Assembly (NCBI GenBank): GCA_016183985.1
Contig: JACPDN010000006.1
Location: forward strand, 186,001 to 250,000
Reading direction: 5' to 3'
DNA from: Pseudomonadota bacterium
GTDB lineage: Bacteria; Pseudomonadota; Alphaproteobacteria; Dongiales; Dongiaceae
DNA length: 64,000 nucleotides
The notes under the pieces were generated by a model, which saw only the letters and a program-made list of their open reading frames with translations, did not search any database and was not told the DNA's origin. Both the position numbers and the translations under genes were made by a program. Below are positions 36,302 to 44,233 of this stretch, one piece after another (position 1 is the stretch's first letter; each line of letters starts with the position of its first letter).

Positions 36302-36957
36302 TCGCCAGGCCCCGCGATGCAGCGGGCTTGGTCCTCATCCGCGCCGCCAAAAAGGGCGCTCCTGAAATTCTGATCGGCCGCCGACCCGCCAAGATGGGCT
36401 TCCTGCCTGGCATCCATGTCGTCCCCGGCGGGCGGGTCGACCCCGAGGACTCTCTGGCCGGTCCGGGCCTCCCTCATCCGGCAATAGTGTCTCAGCTCGG
36501 CGCGAGGTGGGCAGCATTCATTAATGCGGCGCTCCGGGAGACATTTGAGGAGACCGGCCTATTATACGGTCGTCCCAAGTCAGGCCCCATCGCGGGTCAT
36601 TCGGGGCCCTTCTGGGAGGCCTATCGAGGGCAGGAATGGATGCCGGATTATGCCAGCTTGGACTATCTCTGCCGGGCGATCACCCCAGTCACTTCCAAGC
36701 GCCGCTTCAACACCCGATTCTTCCTCGGCGACGGGGAAATGGCCGCCGGATCCCTCGCAGGAAATGGCGAATTGGAGGATTTGGTCTGGATTCCCGTCAC
36801 CGGCCTGGGGGCGCTCAACCTGGTCGATGTGACCGAATATGTGCTCAAAACTGCGATCCGGCGGTGGGACAGCGGCATTCCGGTCGGCACAGAGGCCGCT
36901 AAGCTATTGAATTACCGAAACGATATCCTGCAGCTTACAACCATGCGGAAGCCTTGA
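36298..36957 (+). CDS. Nudix family hydrolase
   Basis: The 219-residue protein contains the core of a Nudix box (AALRETFEETGLLYG, residues about 79-93) preceded by PGGRVDPED. The first glycine region is interrupted by a longer loop, as in the Nudix subfamily related to mammalian NUDT19-type CoA diphosphatases. Substrate is not predictable. It starts with GTG inside the stop of the S41 protease gene. Its stop codon overlaps the -35 of the rpmG promoter. Confidence 0.8.
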   Translation: MIARPRDAAGLVLIRAAKKGAPEILIGRRPAKMGFLPGIHVVPGGRVDPEDSLAGPGLPHPAIVSQLGARWAAFINAALRETFEETGLLYGRPKSGPIAGHSGPFWEAYRGQEWMPDYASLDYLCRAITPVTSKRRFNTRFFLGDGEMAAGSLAGNGELEDLVWIPVTGLGALNLVDVTEYVLKTAIRRWDSGIPVGTEAAKLLNYRNDILQLTTMRKP

Positions 36958-36981
36958 CTTTCGGCGTTTCCCCGCTATTTT
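36954..36981 (+). promoter_or_regulatory. Sigma-70 promoter of rpmG
   Basis: TTGACT (36954-36959) and TATTTT (36976-36981) are 16 bases apart, predicting a start near 36988 and a leader of about 40 bases. The -35 overlaps the stop codon of the Nudix gene. Confidence 0.65.
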
Positions 36982-37028
36982 GCGCCATCCTTTTGCAGCG
37001 ACACGCATTTTACTTTTGAGAGACGGCC

Positions 37029-37196
37029 ATGGCCAAGTCAGCGACTATCCTTGTGAAGCTCGTCAGCACCGCTGACACGGGCTACTACTACGTCACCAAG
37101 AAGAACCCACGCTCGACGACCGAGAAGTTCGAATTCAACAAGTACGACCCGGTCGTGAAGAAGCACGTGCCCTTCAAGGAAGCGAAGATTAAGTAA
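37029..37196 (+). CDS. rpmG: 50S ribosomal protein L33
   Basis: The 55-residue ribosomal protein has the typical sequence start [20 protein letters not shown] and end VPFKEAKIK, and lacks the Cys pairs of the zinc-binding type, so it is the zinc-independent form. It is a component of the large subunit near the E site. It has its own promoter and a strong hairpin after the stop, so it is a monocistronic unit. Length and sequence are full. Confidence 0.97.
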   Translation: MAKSATILVKLVSTADTGYYYVTKKNPRSTTEKFEFNKYDPVVKKHVPFKEAKIK

Positions 37197-37222
37197 TCGC
37201 GCTTTCAGAGCCGACCCTATTT

Positions 37223-37259
37223 GAAAGGGGCGCTTCCTCGATCAGGAAGCGCCCCTTTC
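37223..37259 (+). terminator. Strong terminator hairpin after rpmG
   Basis: A perfect 16-bp stem (GAAAGGGGCGCTTCCT / AGGAAGCGCCCCTTTC) with a 5-base loop lies 26 bases after the rpmG stop. The T-tract on the plus strand is interrupted (TTTCGCATTT). It may also stop leftward transcription of the converging BKACE gene. Confidence 0.8.
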
Positions 37260-37296
37260 GCATTTCAGCCGGTCCAGGCTTCAGGCAGCGCAGGCT

Positions 37297-38127
37297 TCAG
37301 GCAGCTTTAAGACCAAGGAGTGCTCGGGCCTCGGCGGTGGTCGCCGGATGGCGATCATATTTGCCGCAGAGATCGGCGACGCGCTTCACCAGTTCGGCAT
37401 TGCTCGCGGCCAAGCGGCCTTTTTCGAAATAGATATTGTCCTCAAGCCCGGTGCGCACGTGGCCGCCACGCTTCAGGGCCCAGTGATTGGCATCAAGCTG
37501 GAGGCGGCCGATGGCAGCAGCGGTCCAGGTCGCGGTTGGCATCAGCTCGGTCAATTCCTCCAGCATGAAGTCCACAATCTTCTCGCGCGCGGGCAAGGCG
37601 CCGGGAATGCCCAGCACGAATTGCACATGGGGCGGTGACTTGAGAAGCCCGCGATCCACCAGCGCCTTGGCGTTGTAGAGCATGGCGAGATCAAAGAGCT
37701 CGCATTCCGGCTTCACATCGAACTTGATCATGTCGTTCGCAAGCTCGTCGATAAGCTGCGGCGGGTTCTCGTAGATGATGGTGGCAAAATTGACCGAGCC
37801 GGTGGCCAGCGAACCCATATCGGGCTTGAGGCTCAGCGCCGCGCCGCGTTCCGACGCCTCGCGCCCACGCCCACCGGTCGAGAATTGGATGATCATACCA
37901 GGGCAATGCTTGGCGATGCCCTCTTGCACCTTTTGGAACTTCACAATGTCCGAGCAGGATTTGTCCTGATCGTCACGGACATGGATATGAACGAGGCTCG
38001 CCCCCGCCTCGAACGCCTCATGCGTGCTTTCGATTTGCTCGGCGGGTTGAGTGGGAACGGCCGGATTCTGTGCCTTCGTGGGCTGGCTGCCGGTGATGGC
38101 GACGGTGATGATAGCTGGCGTGCTCAT
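37297..38127 (-). CDS. BKACE family beta-keto acid cleavage enzyme (DUF849)
   Basis: The 276-residue protein belongs to the family of 3-keto-5-aminohexanoate cleavage enzymes, zinc-dependent TIM barrels that condense a beta-keto acid with acetyl-CoA. The zinc motif HIH is visible in GASLVHIHVRDDQ, with the family start ITVAITGSQPTKAQNPAVP and later FSTGGRGREASERG. The family has many substrate specificities, and the true substrate cannot be set from sequence. It lies 24 bases downstream of the NDUFAF6-like gene on the same strand. Confidence 0.87.
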   Translation of the reverse strand: MSTPAIITVAITGSQPTKAQNPAVPTQPAEQIESTHEAFEAGASLVHIHVRDDQDKSCSDIVKFQKVQEGIAKHCPGMIIQFSTGGRGREASERGAALSLKPDMGSLATGSVNFATIIYENPPQLIDELANDMIKFDVKPECELFDLAMLYNAKALVDRGLLKSPPHVQFVLGIPGALPAREKIVDFMLEELTELMPTATWTAAAIGRLQLDANHWALKRGGHVRTGLEDNIYFEKGRLAASNAELVKRVADLCGKYDRHPATTAEARALLGLKAA

Positions 38128-38151
38128 AATCTCGTTTCTTTTGCTCGCGTA

Positions 38152-38976
38152 TCAGATTCGCCCCCATAGGCGCGCGAGAACAAGCCGCCAGATGTCGAGG
38201 CCGGAAGGCGCCCTGCCGCCCGCCGTGACCGGATCGTAACGATCCGCCCGCAAGCTCTCAAGCTGCGCCGCCGCCAATCGCCCGGGAAAGAGCGCCGGCA
38301 TGGCGGCGGGCGGCAGTTTTGCCTTTCGCGCTGCAGCAAGAAGCGCCGACGCCCGTGTACAGACTTGCTCGATGGCCAGCGCCACGTCGGGGCCAGGCCG
38401 CAAATTGAGCAACGCGTCGCGATCGACACCCGGCAGCAGCACACGGCGATGGCGCGCCAGATAGATCGTGGCACGCGCGACGCCGACAAGGCCGTAGGCG
38501 CTGCCGGCCGCCCGTGCTGCTCGGCGCTGGTCTTGGGCAGGCCGCTTCAGGCAAACCTGCAGGGCCAGTTCGGCAAGTGCGCCTGCACTGGCATCGGCAT
38601 AGGCTTCGAGTTCAGCATGATCGGCGGGTGTTTCTCCCGCCACATCGCGCTCGCGCGCATCAACGAGGCTGCGCAGCAACGCGGCATCGAGATGTCGCCG
38701 CGTGATGAGATCGGCCAGGGCCTGCACCAGATGATGACGATGCCCCTTACCCGCCCTGATCTCGTCCAATGCGTCACGCCACCATTGCAAGCGGATCAGC
38801 CCCAGCATCTGCTCCGAGACCTTGTCAGCGATGCCGGCAATCTCCGCATTAAAGGTATAGAGCGTCACCAGATCGGCGCGCAGAGCGACCGGCGCCGCGA
38901 CTGCGCACAAGAATCGGTCGCGATCGGTCCGGCGCAGCTCTTCCAGCGCGCGAAGCTCAGTTTCCGCTTCGCTCAT
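38152..38976 (-). CDS. Squalene/phytoene synthase-fold protein, NDUFAF6-like
   Basis: The 274-residue protein has the squalene/phytoene synthase fold in its short alphaproteobacterial form, close to the mitochondrial complex I assembly factor NDUFAF6. Typical segments are DRDRFLCAVAAPVALRADL, LYTFNAEIAGIADKVSEQ, LIRLQWWRDALDEI and a mid-protein AAGSAYGLVGVARA. The Asp-rich catalytic motifs of true prenyl synthases are not intact: where DxxxD is expected it reads IADKVSE. An assembly role is thus more likely than isoprenoid synthesis (inference). It is cotranscribed with the BKACE gene downstream. Confidence 0.72.
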   Translation of the reverse strand: MSEAETELRALEELRRTDRDRFLCAVAAPVALRADLVTLYTFNAEIAGIADKVSEQMLGLIRLQWWRDALDEIRAGKGHRHHLVQALADLITRRHLDAALLRSLVDARERDVAGETPADHAELEAYADASAGALAELALQVCLKRPAQDQRRAARAAGSAYGLVGVARATIYLARHRRVLLPGVDRDALLNLRPGPDVALAIEQVCTRASALLAAARKAKLPPAAMPALFPGRLAAAQLESLRADRYDPVTAGGRAPSGLDIWRLVLARLWGRI

Positions 38977-39096
38977 ATTTCACCAGCAATCCCATAATTT
39001 CCCAATGGATTTACGGGGAATCAGTTTCTCCGTGTCGTTCCATCCTATAAGATGCGGCCTATAGCCACACCGCTTTTGCTTCGGAGGGGTACAGCA

Positions 39097-39681
39097 ATGA
39101 GCAAAATTCTTGAGAACCTGCACAGGACTTTGGCCGCCGGCGTCGTGCTTGCCGTCGTCGTGTTCCTGATCGTCAATCTGGGCGGCTTCGATGCCGGCCC
39201 CTATTTCTCCTTCCTGTTCCGTTTCATCCATGTCTGGTTCGGCGTCCTGTGGATCGGCCTGCTCTATTACTTCAACTTCGTGCAGATCCCGTCGATGCCC
39301 AAAATTCCCGACGAACAGAAGCCGGCCATCGGCAAGGTCATCGCGCCGACGGCGTTGTACTTCTTCCGCTGGGCCGCTGCGGGCACAATCGCCTTCGGCC
39401 TGATCACAGCGGGACACAACCAGATGCTGGTCGAAGCGCTGACGTTCCAGCCGGGCTTCCGCACGATCGGCATCGGCATGTGGCTGGCGCTGATCATGGG
39501 CTTCAATGTCTGGTTCGTTATCTGGCCGAACCAGAAGCGCGCGCTGGGTATCGTCGATGCCGATGCGGACACCAAGAAGAAGTCGGCGCGCACCGCGATG
39601 CTGGCCTCGCGCATCAACACCATGCTGTCGATCCCCATGCTCTATTGCATGGTGGCGCAGCAGCAGGGCATCGGCAACTAA
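39097..39681 (+). CDS. PuuD-like urate hydroxylase membrane domain protein
   Basis: The 194-residue integral membrane protein resembles the N-terminal membrane part of PuuD urate hydroxylase (DUF989). About five hydrophobic segments are seen, with FRFIHVWFGVLWIGLLYYFNF and the central FFRWAAAGTIAFGLITAGHN (in parts). The C-terminal cytochrome c domain of true PuuD, with a CxxCH site, is missing, so urate oxidation is uncertain. A strong GGAGGGG lies eight bases before the ATG at 39097. It is followed by a good intrinsic terminator, so it is a single-gene unit. Confidence 0.75.
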   Translation: MSKILENLHRTLAAGVVLAVVVFLIVNLGGFDAGPYFSFLFRFIHVWFGVLWIGLLYYFNFVQIPSMPKIPDEQKPAIGKVIAPTALYFFRWAAAGTIAFGLITAGHNQMLVEALTFQPGFRTIGIGMWLALIMGFNVWFVIWPNQKRALGIVDADADTKKKSARTAMLASRINTMLSIPMLYCMVAQQQGIGN

Positions 39682-39706
39682 GCCCATCCACATTTCGTTT
39701 TGATGA

Positions 39707-39737
39707 AATCGGGGTCCAGCGGGACCCCGATTTTTTT
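39707..39737 (+). terminator. Intrinsic terminator of the PuuD-like gene
   Basis: AATCGGGGTCC pairs with GGACCCCGATT around a 4-base loop and is followed by a run of Ts to 39737, a textbook Rho-independent terminator. Confidence 0.9.
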
Positions 39738-39888
39738 GTGCGCTAAGTTGACGCAGGCGAAAGGGGAACCGCTCTGCCATGAAGCGGTTATTTTGCGAGT
39801 TAGCAGCCAGTGTCGTTGGCGCGGAGTATTTGCTCAGGCGCGAAGCGGCCCGCCAAGCTGCCCATTTCCGCAGCAATGAGGATTTCTT

Positions 39889-40488
39889 ATGTCTGACGTA
39901 AGCCTTCTATCCGAGATCAAACTGCCGCCGCTTCCCTACGCCCTCGACGCCCTGCAGCCGCACATTTCCAAGGAGACGCTCGAGTTCCATTACGGCAAGC
40001 ATCATCAGACCTACGTCACCAATCTCAATAACCTGATCAAAGGCACCGAGTTCGAAGGCAGGTCGCTGGAGGACATCGTGAAGAAGTCGTCGGGCGGCAT
40101 CTTCAACAACGCCGCGCAGGTTTGGAATCACACCTTCTATTGGAACAGCCTGTCGCCCAAGGGCGGCGGCGAACCCAAGGGCGCGCTGGCCGACGCCATC
40201 AAGAAGAAGTGGGGCTCCTATGACAGCTTCAAGGCCGAGTTCGCCAAGGTCGCGATCGGCACCTTCGGTTCGGGCTGGGCATGGCTCGTGAAAAAGGCCG
40301 ATGGTAGCCTCGATTTCGCCAGCACCAGCAACGCCGCAACACCACTGACCGGCGCCGATAAGCCGCTGCTGACCTGCGACGTGTGGGAACACGCCTATTA
40401 CATCGACTACCGCAACAAGCGCCCGGATTATGTCGGTGCGTTCTGGAACCTGGTGAACTGGGACTTTGCGGCGAAGAATTTCGGTTGA
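39889..40488 (+). CDS. sodB: Superoxide dismutase [Fe]
   Basis: The 199-residue enzyme converts superoxide to oxygen and hydrogen peroxide in the cytosol. It closely follows the E. coli SodB pattern, with metal ligands His34 ([12 protein letters not shown]), His81 ([11 protein letters not shown]), Asp164 and His168 ([13 protein letters not shown]). The [14 protein letters not shown] context is typical of the iron form, though Fe/Mn choice is not fully predictable. GAGG precedes the ATG by about six bases. It has its own terminator. Confidence 0.96.
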   Translation: MSDVSLLSEIKLPPLPYALDALQPHISKETLEFHYGKHHQTYVTNLNNLIKGTEFEGRSLEDIVKKSSGGIFNNAAQVWNHTFYWNSLSPKGGGEPKGALADAIKKKWGSYDSFKAEFAKVAIGTFGSGWAWLVKKADGSLDFASTSNAATPLTGADKPLLTCDVWEHAYYIDYRNKRPDYVGAFWNLVNWDFAAKNFG

Positions 40489-40514
40489 GATTTCCCCCTC
40501 ACCATAGAGCAATG

Positions 40515-40551
40515 AAACCCTCCCGCTAAATCGGCGGGAGGGTTTTGTTTT
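40515..40551 (+). terminator. Intrinsic terminator of sodB
   Basis: AAACCCTCCCGC pairs with GCGGGAGGGTTT around a 7-base loop, followed by TGTTTTT. It lies 26 bases after the sodB stop. Confidence 0.9.
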
Positions 40552-40570
40552 TGGGGGAGAGCCTTCACTT

Positions 40571-40676
40571 GCCCCCTGCCCTCCCCCTGAAGGGAGAGGG
40601 TTCGTATAGCGAGGTGTCGGCGCGAACTCCGCGAGAAGCCCCTCTCCTTTCAGGGGGAGGGGTTGGGGTGGGGGGC
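40571..40676. repeat. Long palindromic element between sodB and the DUF498 gene
   Basis: Arms GCCCCCTGCCCTCCCCCTG and CAGGGGGAGGGG...GGGGTGGGGGGC are imperfectly complementary over about 40 bases around a central spacer. The element is similar in design and arm composition to the one at 31991-32100, and lies between converging genes. Confidence 0.65.
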
Positions 40677-40694
40677 TCGCGGTCTCCGCCTACC

Positions 40695-41078
40695 CTACTC
40701 CACTGCAATCAGCGCGGCGGCGATGCGGCGGCCTTCAGCCATGAGAACGTTGAAGGTTCTTGCGGCGGCACCTGTGTCCATCGGCTCGATGACGATGTTC
40801 TGAGCGCGCAAAGTCGTGCGGAGGTCGCGCGGGACCATGGCGAGGCGCGGGCCGCAACCGAGCAGCAGCAAGTCGATCTCGCCTGCCTTGGCGCCGTCGA
40901 TCACGGGCGCGAGGCTTTCAACGGTCAGCGATGCCATATCGCGGACGTCCCAGCCGATTGTGCGGGTCGGGAAGACGAGTACCGAACCATCATAGGCCGT
41001 GCCCGTAACCTTGAAGCGCAGATCGCCATAGCTCTCGATGATCTGCCGACCGACGGGAATGAGCGGCGTAAGATCCAT
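40695..41078 (-). CDS. Mth938/DUF498 domain protein, NDUFAF3-like
   Basis: The 127-residue cytosolic protein belongs to the Mth938/DUF498 family, which includes the mitochondrial complex I assembly factor NDUFAF3. Recognisable segments are GWDVRDMASLTVESLAPVI and LLLLGCGPRLAMVPRDLR. It follows secF by 26 bases on the same strand. The SecF-DUF498 neighbourhood recurs in alphaproteobacteria from what I recall, but the functional link is not known. Together with the NDUFAF6-like gene nearby, a respiratory assembly role is possible. Confidence 0.82.
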   Translation of the reverse strand: MDLTPLIPVGRQIIESYGDLRFKVTGTAYDGSVLVFPTRTIGWDVRDMASLTVESLAPVIDGAKAGEIDLLLLGCGPRLAMVPRDLRTTLRAQNIVIEPMDTGAAARTFNVLMAEGRRIAAALIAVE

Positions 41079-41104
41079 CTAGCACTCCCTGAGACCCGAA
41101 AGCC

Positions 41105-42064
41105 TCACGCCTTCTGTGTGCTGGTGCCGGCGGCCTTGCCCTTATCCGAACCGATATTGCGTAGGTTCATGTAGAGCAGCATCGGCGAGGCGACACAGAT
41201 GGTCGAGTAGGTGCCGATGAGGATGCCCCAGATCATGGCGACCGAGAAGCCGTGCATGGCTTCGCCGCCCCAGAACGCGAGAGCCAGAACCGAGAGCAAA
41301 GTCAGGCCCGAGGTGACCGTGGTACGGGCCAGCGTCTCATTGAGCGCCTGGTTGATGAGCTGCGTCAGCGGCATCGTCTTGTAGCGCCGCAGATCATAGC
41401 GGATGCGGTCATAGATAACGACGGTATCGTTCACCGAATAACCGGCGATCGTCAGGACGGCAGCGACCGTGGTGAGATTGAATTCCATGCCGGTCAGCGC
41501 GAAGAAGCCGACCGTGGTGACGCAGTCGTGGAACAGCGCCAGCACGGCGTTGACGCCGAACTGCCATTCATAGCGGAACCAGATATAGGCCATGATGCCA
41601 AGCATGGCGAAGATCGAAGCCCAAAGGGCACTCGATTTCAATTCATCGCCAACCTTGGGGCCGACAGTTTCCGTGCGGCGGTACTGCCACTCGCTGCCCA
41701 GCGTTTCCTTGATCTTGCCGACGGCGGCCTGGGTGGTTTGCTCCTGGGACTCGGTCGCGGTCGCGTCCTGCTGGGGGATGCGAATGAGGACGATGTCGGG
41801 CGAGCCGAATTCCTGCAGCGAGATCTGACCGAGGCCGAGATCGTCGAGACGGGACCGCATATCGCCAAGGTCCGCCCTGGCGGTGGGTGCCTTCACTTCC
41901 ATGATGACACCGCCGGCGAAGTCGATGCCGAAATTGAGCCCCTTGGTGAAGACAAGCGCAAAAGAGCCGAGGACCATGATCACCGAGATGATGAACGTGA
42001 TCTTATGCGGCCACATGAAGTTGATCTTGGTGCCGTGCGGAACGATGTGAAGCGGTTTGAACAT
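41105..42064 (-). CDS. secF: Protein translocase subunit SecF
   Basis: The 319-residue inner-membrane protein works with SecD to use proton motive force for late steps of Sec export. It has the SecF order: TM1 after HKITFIISVIMVLGSFALV, a periplasmic domain with LNFGIDFAGGVIMEV, then five TMs including TIAGYSVNDTVVIYDRIR, the SecDF signature. GAGAGAGAAG precedes the ATG. It lies 19 bases after secD in the yajC-secD-secF-DUF498 operon. Confidence 0.97.
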   Translation of the reverse strand: MFKPLHIVPHGTKINFMWPHKITFIISVIMVLGSFALVFTKGLNFGIDFAGGVIMEVKAPTARADLGDMRSRLDDLGLGQISLQEFGSPDIVLIRIPQQDATATESQEQTTQAAVGKIKETLGSEWQYRRTETVGPKVGDELKSSALWASIFAMLGIMAYIWFRYEWQFGVNAVLALFHDCVTTVGFFALTGMEFNLTTVAAVLTIAGYSVNDTVVIYDRIRYDLRRYKTMPLTQLINQALNETLARTTVTSGLTLLSVLALAFWGGEAMHGFSVAMIWGILIGTYSTICVASPMLLYMNLRNIGSDKGKAAGTSTQKA

Positions 42065-42083
42065 TTTCTTCTCTCTCGCTCCT

Positions 42084-43637
42084 TTATAGCGGCAGCGCCT
42101 TGGGACGCGCGCGGCGCAGCCAGATCGAGGTCATCAGGCGGGTGACGACCACCGCGGTGAAGACCGAGCTGACGATGCCGATGAGTAGCGTGATGGCGAA
42201 GCCCTTGATGGGGCCGGAGCCGAAGGCAAAAAGGAACATGGTGGAAATTCCGTGAGTGACATTGGCGTCGAAGATCGTCGCCTGCGCCTCACGATAGCCG
42301 GCCTCCATGGCATTGACCGGCGAGCGGCCGTTGCGCATTTCCTCGCGCACGCGCTCAAGGATCAGCACGTTGGCGTCAACCGCCATGCCGAGGGTCAGCA
42401 CCATGCCGGCGATACCGGGGAAAGTCAGCGTGGCCCCGATGGCCGAGAGGAAACCCAGCATCAGGACGCCGTTCAACACCATCGCCAGATTGGCAAAGAT
42501 GCCGAAGAGGCCGTAAAGCACCACCATTGCCACGGCGATGAAGATCACGGCGATCAAGCAAGCGCGCTTACCAGCCTCGATCGAATCCGCACCAAGATCG
42601 GCACCGACGGTGCGCTCTTCCAGCACGGTAAGCGGCGCCGGCAAGGCGCCTGCACGCAGCAGGATGGCGAGATCGCGGGCCGAAGCCGTCGTGAAATTGC
42701 CGCTGATGATGCCGCTGCCGCCTAGAATGGCATCGCGGATAACCGGCGCGCTGATGACTTCCTTATCGAGCACGATGGCGAAGCGCTTGCCGACATTGGC
42801 TTTGGTCGCATCGCCGAACTTGCGGGCGCCCAGATTGTCGAATTTGAACTGCACGATCGGCATGCCACCTTCGAAACCCTGCTGGGCATCGATCAGGTTT
42901 TCACCCGAGACCATGACCTGTTCTTTGATCCAGAGTTGCTGGCTGGGGGCGCCGTCCTTTTCCACCACCGGCAGCTGGGCCGACCCAGCGCTGCGGGTGC
43001 CGGTCGATTCAGCCACTTCGTCGACAAGACGGAATTCCATCTTGGCGGTCTTGCCGATCAGATCCTTCAAGTGCTGCGGATCGCCATAGCCGGGCACCTG
43101 GACAACGATACGATCCTCGCCCTGGCGGACAACAGTCGGTTCCTTGGTGCCGGTCTCGTCGATGCGCTTGTTGATGATCTCGATCGACTGGTCGACGGCG
43201 CGCTTCTTCATTTCCGCAAGATCGGTATCGGTGAAATAGGCCGTGACGGTGCCATCGTCCTTCACTTCCGTCTGCACGCCGACGACCGCCTTCTTCAAGG
43301 CGGCGCGAGCGCCATCAAGATCGGTGAGGTCGCGCAGCTTCAGCGTCACGCGGTCGTTCTGCACCTGGACATTGGTGTAGCCGTATTTGGTGAGCGAATT
43401 GCGAACGTCCTGGCCGAGCTGCTTGAGCTTGGCGTTGATCAGTTCCTTGGTGTCGACCTCATAAAGGAGGTGCGAACCACCCTGGAGATCAAGGCCGAGG
43501 CTCACTGTGCGAGCCGGCAACCAGCTTGGCAGATTGGCGATATGCGCCGCGCTGAAGACGTTCGGCATGGCCGTGTAGAGACCGGCCAACAACACCGCCA
43601 GAATCAGCGTTATCTTGAATTTCGAAAACTGAAGCAT
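42084..43637 (-). CDS. secD: Protein translocase subunit SecD
   Basis: The 517-residue subunit has TM1 at its start (ITLILAVLLAGLYTAMP), the family motif SLGLDLQGGSHLLYEVD, a large periplasmic region (about residues 60-330), and five C-terminal TMs with MAVDANVLILERVREEMRNG. Length is usual for alphaproteobacterial SecD. It is expressed with yajC upstream and secF downstream. Confidence 0.97.
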   Translation of the reverse strand: MLQFSKFKITLILAVLLAGLYTAMPNVFSAAHIANLPSWLPARTVSLGLDLQGGSHLLYEVDTKELINAKLKQLGQDVRNSLTKYGYTNVQVQNDRVTLKLRDLTDLDGARAALKKAVVGVQTEVKDDGTVTAYFTDTDLAEMKKRAVDQSIEIINKRIDETGTKEPTVVRQGEDRIVVQVPGYGDPQHLKDLIGKTAKMEFRLVDEVAESTGTRSAGSAQLPVVEKDGAPSQQLWIKEQVMVSGENLIDAQQGFEGGMPIVQFKFDNLGARKFGDATKANVGKRFAIVLDKEVISAPVIRDAILGGSGIISGNFTTASARDLAILLRAGALPAPLTVLEERTVGADLGADSIEAGKRACLIAVIFIAVAMVVLYGLFGIFANLAMVLNGVLMLGFLSAIGATLTFPGIAGMVLTLGMAVDANVLILERVREEMRNGRSPVNAMEAGYREAQATIFDANVTHGISTMFLFAFGSGPIKGFAITLLIGIVSSVFTAVVVTRLMTSIWLRRARPKALPL

Positions 43638-43705
43638 ATCGCTCTATATCCCAGTCGCTGGCAAAAAAGGGCGGAACGCAATCCACGCCCGCCCTTCTCT
43701 CCTTA

Positions 43706-44098
43706 TCAGGCGTCGTTGGCGCCTTCGTTCTTGTTGTCGGCCTTGGTTTCCACGGCCTTGCCGCCCTTGCCGGCCGTCATCGGACGGTTGAGCACATCCT
43801 GAATGGCCGAGCGCAGCACACGCACCTTCACACCGGTGGCGATTTCGACCTCGACATCGTTCTCGCTGTCGACCGCCTTGGTGATGGTGCCGAGAATACC
43901 GCCATTGGTGACGATCTTGTCGCCCTTCTTGGCGGCTGCAACGAGCGCGCGATGTTCCTTCATGCGCTTCTGCTGCGGACGGATCATCAGGAACCAGAAG
44001 ACGACGAAGATAAGAACCAGCGGCAGAAAGCTGGTCAGCATATCGGCACCACCCGGAGCGGCGCCTGCTGCCTGCGCGTAAGCTTCTGAAATGAACAT
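43706..44098 (-). CDS. yajC: Preprotein translocase subunit YajC
   Basis: The 130-residue protein has one membrane segment (residues about 19-37, LPLVLIFVVFWFLMIRPQQK) and a cytosolic YajC domain (RALVAAAKKGDKIVTNGGILGTI in parts: KKGDKIVTNGGILG). The C-terminus is Lys-rich. YajC associates with SecDF. The start at 44098 has GGGAGAG upstream; the frame to 44140 adds no family sequence. It is the first gene of yajC-secD-secF. Confidence 0.95.
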   Translation of the reverse strand: MFISEAYAQAAGAAPGGADMLTSFLPLVLIFVVFWFLMIRPQQKRMKEHRALVAAAKKGDKIVTNGGILGTITKAVDSENDVEVEIATGVKVRVLRSAIQDVLNRPMTAGKGGKAVETKADNKNEGANDA

Positions 44099-44233
44099 GG
44101 AAATCTCTCCCTGCAGATATTGGCCGTCAGGGTCCGGCAAACCGCCCCAACCTTCCCGAAAGGCGGGACTATAACCATCGGGGAAGGAAAAGCAATCGAC
44201 GCTTTTCCTTATCTTTCAGATGGATACAGGACG

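Noticed and set aside
36298-36957. Nudix gene read as a degenerate pseudogene because the Nudix box spacing is unusual
   Set aside because: The frame is intact over 219 codons, REx2-EETGL is kept, and a longer loop is normal in the NUDT19-like subgroup.
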